A stretch of 37,587 nt of DNA from assembly GCA_033557835.1 (NCBI GenBank), contig JAWQRO010000505.1:1-37587 (forward strand), in the 5' to 3' direction. Below, piece after piece: positions 33,130 through 37,587 of the stretch. Under the pieces are notes generated by a model. That model was not told the origin of the DNA. It saw only the letters and a program-made list of their open reading frames with translations, and did no database searches. The number at the start of each line of letters is the position of its first letter. The stretch's first letter is position 1. Both the position numbers and the translations under genes were made by a program. The DNA comes from Helochares maculicollis (taxonomy: Eukaryota > Arthropoda > Insecta > Coleoptera > Hydrophilidae).

Positions 33130-34034
33130 AAATTTACAGCGATTTGGACGACTTAGTGGTCAATGTCAAAGCGTGGGTCACCTACAAGAATCGTGACTTC
33201 TTCACCCCCGCCCCCCTTCTGCCGAGCAAAGGAGTAAGACAGGGAGACTCAATATTCTCCAGTCTATTCACAGCCACTCTAAAATATGCGTTCAGAAGAT
33301 TAAACTGGGACAATTACGGATTGTTTATAAACGGAGAACGCCTTAACAACATTTGCTTCGCCGACGACATAGTCCTGATAGCAAATGACCACGCCCACCT
33401 TCAAATAATTCTAAACGAACTAGTTTTGGTCAGTCGGGAAGAAGATCTAAAGATGAACCTCTCTGAGACGAAGGTGATGTTCAACGAATTCATAAATAAA
33501 ACACACATCACCATAGAAGGTACCACCTTAGAAACAGTTGACGAATACATATATTTCGATCGACTAATAAATACATCAGTATCCCTACTTCCAGAAATCT
33601 GTAGAAGAATTAAACTTGCATGGAGAGCATTTGGAAGAAACTCTATAATATTCAAGTCCGAAATGCCCTTCCACTTAAAGAGCAGAACATAAACCAATAT
33701 ATCCTTCCAGTCCTAACTTACGGCTGCGAAACCTGGACTCATAATGCAACCGTTACGAATAAGTTAGCCAGTACCCAAAGATCAATGGTAAGACCAAAAT
33801 TAGGCATTACAAAGAAAGATCGGAAAAGAAACACATGGATTAGAGATAAGATCAATAATCAATAATCCAAAGAGTCAAATCACTGAAATGGCAATGGGCG
33901 GGACACAGCAAGAAGGATAGACAATAGATGGATCACAAGAACAATAGAATGGTAACTCAGGAGTATTTAGAGACCCAGAAAACGCCTCAAAGATAGATGA
34001 GACCGAGACATCAGAAGATTTGCAGGAACAACCT
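33130..34034 (+). pseudogene. RTE-type reverse transcriptase fragment, truncated at both ends
   Basis: A 182-codon frame at 33144-33692 (opening codon TTG, so not a true start) contains KGVRQGDSIFSSLF (motif B), FRRLNWDNYGLFINGERLNN, the intact catalytic box FADDIVLIA (about 33356-33382) and LKMNLSETKVMF. A frameshift near 33650-33690 leads to a frame with NQYILPVLTYGCETWTHNAT and STQRSMVRPKLGITKKDRKR to a TAA at 33863. Beyond, decayed pieces read VKSLKWQWAGHSKK and DIRRFAGTTW, which ends at about 34034. The usual following residues are replaced abruptly by Penelope sequence. Losing the 3' end is unusual for a non-LTR element, which normally loses its 5' end, so recombination or insertion is implied. 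Confidence 0.87.
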
Positions 34035-34035
34035 G

Positions 34036-35205
34036 GTTTCATTCCTAGACACACTATTAATACATGAAGACAATAATAAAAATACAACAAACTGGTACCA
34101 AAAACCATCACACAGCTAGAGATATACACATTTTGATTCAAACCACCTAACTTCACAAAAGAAGAACCTCCTAACAAACATAATCTCACAATCCTTAAAG
34201 ATATCAGACAAAAAATTCAAAGAAAATATAAAAAATCGAAAAAGCTTTTTTAGAAAATAACTACCCGTATAAATTAATAAAAAATACAATCGCGTATATA
34301 ACAGAAAACAACAACGATATCACAAGAAAAAACAAAAAACTTAAGAATCCAAAATATGTTGCAATTCCCTTCATTAATGCAGGATCATACATACACAAAA
34401 AGAAACTCGAAAAATTCAGCGTAATACCTGTATTCGGCACAACAACAATAAAAAACCCATCTGTATTAGCTAACACAAAAGACAAAATCAACAAGAAGGA
34501 TATTAACAACGTAGTCTACAAAATTAATTGCAAGGAATGCAATAAAAACTATATTGGAACTACGTCCCAACCACTCAAAAAAAAATAATCCAACATAAAT
34601 CAGACACAAATATCAAACCAAATAGCACAGCTTTAGCAAAATACACTAATGAAAAAACACATTCGTTCGGCTACGAGAACACAAAAGTTCTAGAAATTGA
34701 AAATGACACAAAGAAATGTCTTCTATCGGAAATACTACACATAAAAACAGAAGAAAATGTCTGCAACAGCAAGAAAGACATTGCCGACCTACCACCAGAA
34801 TACGAAGCCATACTTACTACGAAAAAACACAGAAGGCACTAAAGTAACCAAAACAACTAATTGGTTACCAATAAATAAATCCGATAGCTTAATTTTAAAC
34901 ATTACTTGAAAAAATTTCAAAATTGTAGGTAAACAGTTACTTCCGGAGGTCTTACATGCCTCAAAAGTTGATACAGATCTAAGTTTTTGCAATAATAGCC
35001 GTATGCCAAATTTCATCGCTCCACCTCGAACGGTTTGACTGCTGTCGTGTTTACATACCAGAGACACACACAGACATGCCAAAAATGGTCAAAATGGATT
35101 CAGGGGCACTCAAAACATGGAGATCCGTCAAAATCTCGAGGTCGAATTTTTTCATGATCCCAATACCTTTTACTTCGTATAGTAATACGGAAATGTAAAA
35201 ATCGT
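34036..35205 (+). mobile_element. Penelope-like element, 5'-truncated, with GIY-YIG endonuclease
   Basis: The plus strand encodes the end of a Penelope-type protein that is hidden by stops and one indel. In order: VSFLDTLLIHEDNN, TNWYQKPSHS then a stop, LTSQKKNLLTNIISQSLK, SDKKFKENI, a frameshift, NNYPYKLIKNTIAYITE, PKYVAIPFINAGS, then the GIY-YIG domain. GIY is VVY at 34511-34519 and YIG is at 34550-34558, within a CKECNKNYIG context. An A-run (34577-34585) breaks the frame with a TAA at 34586; the next frame carries QHKSD, the ENTKVLEIEND segment and SEILHIKTE with the conserved Glu, ending at TAA 34840-34842. The 3' UTR includes ccaaatttcatcgctccacc, cgtgtttacataccagagac and aaaatctcgaggtcgaattt, words typical of insect Penelope 3' ends, to about 35205. 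The reverse transcriptase core is missing. Confidence 0.88.
34266..34842 (+). pseudogene. Penelope GIY-YIG endonuclease coding remnant (one frameshift)
   Basis: Open from YPYKLIKNTIAY (about 34262) to the TAA at 34586, then continued in the next frame to the TAA at 34840-34842. The frame change coincides with a run of nine A residues, the simplest explanation being a one-base loss there. In active Penelope elements this domain nicks target DNA to prime reverse transcription. The two tyrosines of GIY-YIG and the distal Glu (SEILH) are visible. The Arg that normally follows the second Tyr falls in the damaged A-run and cannot be confirmed. Confidence 0.85.
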
Positions 35206-35830
35206 GCCGACAAGATTTAAAAAACACCCTGAAAATGTAATTACATAGAACTTTCCGAAGTTAATGTTCAGCGAATTTCAAATTGACCTTGCCATCTTTT
35301 CCTATTGGCAAATATCTGAATTCCAAATCATTGAAGTTAGAAAAGCAAATTAAATTTAAAAGCTTTCCCAATTCCAGAACTAAAACGTCCAACCGCTAGA
35401 TAAATATATCAAACAAATAATGCAGTTCAAAAAAAGTACAGAAGAAAAATTAAAAACGTCAATAAACTTAAATAACTTGGGACTTGGGGGGAGGGAGGGG
35501 GGTATTAGTTCCCCGACAATCATAGTAATACAGTATAAATTCTAGAATCAGAAAAATTGAAACCACAAATAGAATTACAACGAATATATACAAGAAAAAG
35601 TCAGTAGGCATAAAATTAAAGTTGAAATTACCAAACCTTTATCTGCCTAAAAGCTTATTATGAGAGTGAACGCCAGGAAAAAATGTAATGCCAACATTTT
35701 AAAAAAAGAGAGAAGAAATCTTACGATGTTAGGCTCAAATAACAAAGGGGAATCTACATTAAAATCCAGTAATGAAATTTATATATATAAAAAAATAAAC
35801 ACAATAGAAATAGAGCTGCCAAAAAGAAGA
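35206..35830. other. A-rich unique sequence
   Basis: No coding frame recognised. It may be the decayed upstream part of the non-LTR remnant that becomes readable at 35835. Confidence 0.35.
35479..35502 (+). other. G-quadruplex-type motif
   Basis: Four G-runs on the plus strand, GGG-acuu-like spacer-GGGGGG-a-GGG-a-GGGGGG (as DNA: gggacttggggggagggagg then gggg), fit the G3+N1-7 pattern with loops of 4, 1 and 1 bases. It is the most G-dense spot seen in an otherwise very AT-rich window. Confidence 0.75.
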
Positions 35831-35834
35831 TAAA

Positions 35835-36055
35835 GATAATTTTGGACACATTTATAGATTACAAAATAACAGGATAACACAACAGATTTTCACTTCCCAT
35901 CATAATAGAAAGGCCAAACAAAAGTAGCGTCAACAAGTTTTAGCAGATCTACAAAATTAGAATAATTATTGGGAAAAAATAATAGAAAATTTAAAGATGA
36001 ATTTAGGAAACAACTTGAATACCAGAAAATAAACCGAAAAGAACTAGATGAAGGG
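35835..36055 (+). pseudogene. Non-LTR retrotransposon C-terminal tail remnant
   Basis: Reads NFGHIYRLQNNRITQQIFTS, then HHNRKAKQK, a stop, RQQVLADLQN, a stop and, one frame over, ENNRKFKDEFRKQLEYQK. This matches the tail common to several non-LTR ORF2 proteins: a GH(I/V)xRM..NR(I/L)T.(K/Q)I(F/L) segment, then a (K/A)DL(K/Q) helix and an R..FR basic stretch. The upstream catalytic parts are not readable. The element family is not resolved. Confidence 0.6.
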
Positions 36056-36166
36056 AAATTAAAAAAACAAAGTGTTGAAATGCCTAATTAAAAGTTAGAA
36101 TGTCATTATTCCTGAAAGCATAAACAACATATATTTTTTTAATTTCGTTTAAATAAGCCGAATTTA

Positions 36167-36420
36167 ATGTCAACAAAGCAGCGTTCGGTGGAAACATTGC
36201 TTTTCTGCGTTAACCAAAAGAAAAAATCTGCTGAACGTGTTCCCTTCTTCAAGAAGCTTATACTAAACATGCACCAATTTAGCAGACTTGTGAAAACTGG
36301 TTTAAATGTTTCAAAAGTGCTGATTTTGATGTCAGTGGCAAAGAGCATTCCGGGCAACAAACAAATATTGAAGATATTGAAAAGTGAAAATCAAGATTTA
36401 ATATCCTGTGAATTAAGATA
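36167..36420 (+). pseudogene. mariner transposase N-terminal remnant (lineage D)
   Basis: The 84-codon frame from ATG 36167 begins MSTKQRSVETLLFCVNQKKK. Its second half is out of frame; the neighbouring frame reads ENWFKCFKSADFDVSGKEHS and then GQQTNIEDIE, matching the mariner helix-turn-helix boundary (WF..FK..DFDVSDKE.SGRP). Only the DNA-binding part remains and the catalytic part was not found downstream. The linker wording differs from the other mariners here, so it is a separate lineage. Confidence 0.6.
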
Positions 36421-37000
36421 GGTAATAAGAAAGGTAGGCCTTCAAATTATCCACAAAGAAACCAAGCGTTAAAGCTTCAAAGAGACCTGTCAAAGAGAAT
36501 CGTCTTGGAAAATTAAATAATTTGAAGAAGTCATGAAACATGAAAAATGCCCTGGGTTCAAAAATGGCCCTTTCGAAGTTAAAAAAGTCTGAAATGTTGT
36601 AAAATAGTCTTGGCAATTTAATCCGGATAGAATATTGAACAATCGGAGTAAGTTTTGCCTGAGAGTTAAGGATTCATATCGTGAAATGTTGCAACTGTTT
36701 AATCTGAGAATTAGTAAAACAAACAAAACATTGCACAAATAAATCTTTAAAATGTTAACAATGAAGGAATATCCGAAAGAAAGCCGGTCGGTATTACTGC
36801 AAACATTGTAAGATACGATTATGCGCTAGACCTTGACTTATGAGATATCGTACTAAGTTACATTTTTAGTTTTTAGTGTACGTGCAATAGTTTGGTGCAC
36901 AATTTTTTATTTACGCACCCTTTTAACATGGTCAAAACAATGTCTTGAACCTCTGGAATTTTATGAAGCATGGCAATTAAAACTTTTACACCGAAATATT
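36421..37000. other. Unique AT-rich sequence
   Basis: No gene or motif recognised. Overlapping minus-strand frames of 67 and 82 codons (36413-36738) have no family features. Confidence 0.5.
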
Positions 37001-37240
37001 TTATACAGATCAAAAAAATCTAAATTATGTACTTAGCTCCCCTTCGTTGCTATAAAAATGCGATTTTATTTCCTAAATTTTGTTAGATTTCTGCGCTTTA
37101 CATACGTTTTTAATTATCTTTTATACAGATCAAAAAAATCTTAATTATGTACTTAGCTGCCCTTCGTTGCTATAAAAACGCGATTTTTTTTCCTAAATAT
37201 TGTTAGATTTCTGCGCTTTACATACGTTTTTAGTTATCTA
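37001..37240. repeat. 120-bp tandem direct duplication
   Basis: Copy 1 is 37001-37120 and copy 2 is 37121 to about 37239. Both begin ttatacagatcaaaaaaatc and contain cccttcgttgctataaaaa and ttagatttctgcgctttaca. I see roughly six differences across 120 bases, so it is a recent duplication. There is no coding frame. Confidence 0.95.
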
Positions 37241-37440
37241 ATGGTACGCTAGAAATTTTATGCTAAGCGAGAATGTTGAGTGGAGGCACTTTCGACTTTA
37301 CAATTTGGGTGAGGATCCCATTATCTCGTGTTCTACAACTTTCCTCGAATTGGCCATAGGATCACATATCAAATACACTTTGTTTAATACCTTTTTTGCT
37401 TCGGTGATGATAAATATTAAATGTTGGAATTAATGCGTAG

Positions 37441-37587
37441 CGTTTTTTTATTAAAAATAATGATTTATTTGAAATGAAAATAAAAAATTACATTATTGAA
37501 AATACTGTCGATCGCTTGCCACTACTTTTTCCCATTTTTCAGGTAACTGTCGAATACCCCGTCGAAACAACTCTTCGTCCTTGGAGG
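37441..37587 (-). pseudogene. mariner transposase C-terminus (lineage E), continues past window end
   Basis: On the minus strand the window edge reads into SKDEELFRRGIRQLPEKW, then EKVVASDRQYFQ and a TAA at 37493-37495. This is the conserved mariner C-terminus (FxRGIxxLPxRWxKVVxxxGxYF). The frame is open to the window edge with no stop in 31 codons. The wording differs from the 30718 copy (ERCQKVINQNRQYITE), so it is another lineage. The inverted repeat should lie a little left of 37441 but was not identified. Whether the full transposase is intact cannot be seen here. Confidence 0.8.

Noticed and set aside
33401..33697. 98-codon minus frame
   Set aside because: Shadow of the RTE reverse transcriptase frame.
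34261..34509. 82-codon hydrophobic minus frame
   Set aside because: Shadow of the Penelope coding strand.
1..37587. tRNA, rRNA or other structured RNA genes
   Set aside because: No B-box-type GGTTCRANNCC with a matching A box, and no rRNA core words, were seen on reading. A tRNAscan/Infernal run would be decisive.

Overview
The window is AT-rich eukaryotic DNA that looks like an insect or other arthropod genome. It has no operon-like layout and long gene-free stretches. It carries decayed copies of transposon families common in arthropods: several distinct mariner lineages, RTE-like and Jockey/I-type non-LTR retrotransposons, and a Penelope-like element. No host protein-coding gene can be supported with confidence. 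Most open frames over 60 codons are chance frames, often opened at non-ATG codons, or shadows of transposon remnants.

Layout. 1-1900: four diverged tandem units carrying GC-rich, partly inverted motifs. 1900-7440: mostly unique AT-rich DNA, with a minisatellite (4240-4362), a GC-rich segment that could be a terminal exon (4426-4596) and a CpG-rich island (6915-7250). 7455-9258: an RTE endonuclease remnant abutting a 5'-truncated I/Jockey-type element whose RNase H domain is intact. 9655-9830: minisatellite. 9860-13200: unique DNA. 13200-14280: mariner remnant, followed directly by a 209-bp tandem duplication. 15545-17120: RTE remnant with a mutated active-site box. 17120-20820: unique AT-rich DNA. 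20830-26500: a tandem array of three related units, each with a shared leader and a non-LTR start; at their junctions lies a small conserved open frame of unknown identity. 26500-29230: unique DNA.

29232-37587 is a transposon cluster. It holds a truncated mariner, a Jockey-type reverse transcriptase fragment, a full-length mariner with TIRs and TA duplication, a third mariner lineage, an RTE reverse transcriptase fragment joined at about 34034 to a 5'-truncated Penelope-like element with a GIY-YIG endonuclease, a G-quadruplex-type motif, another non-LTR tail, two more mariner ends and a 120-bp tandem duplication.

The elements do not work together. The window is a record of successive insertions. 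The items most worth following up are the RTE/Penelope junction, the tandem array with its conserved tail frame, and the GC-rich inverted motifs at the left end.
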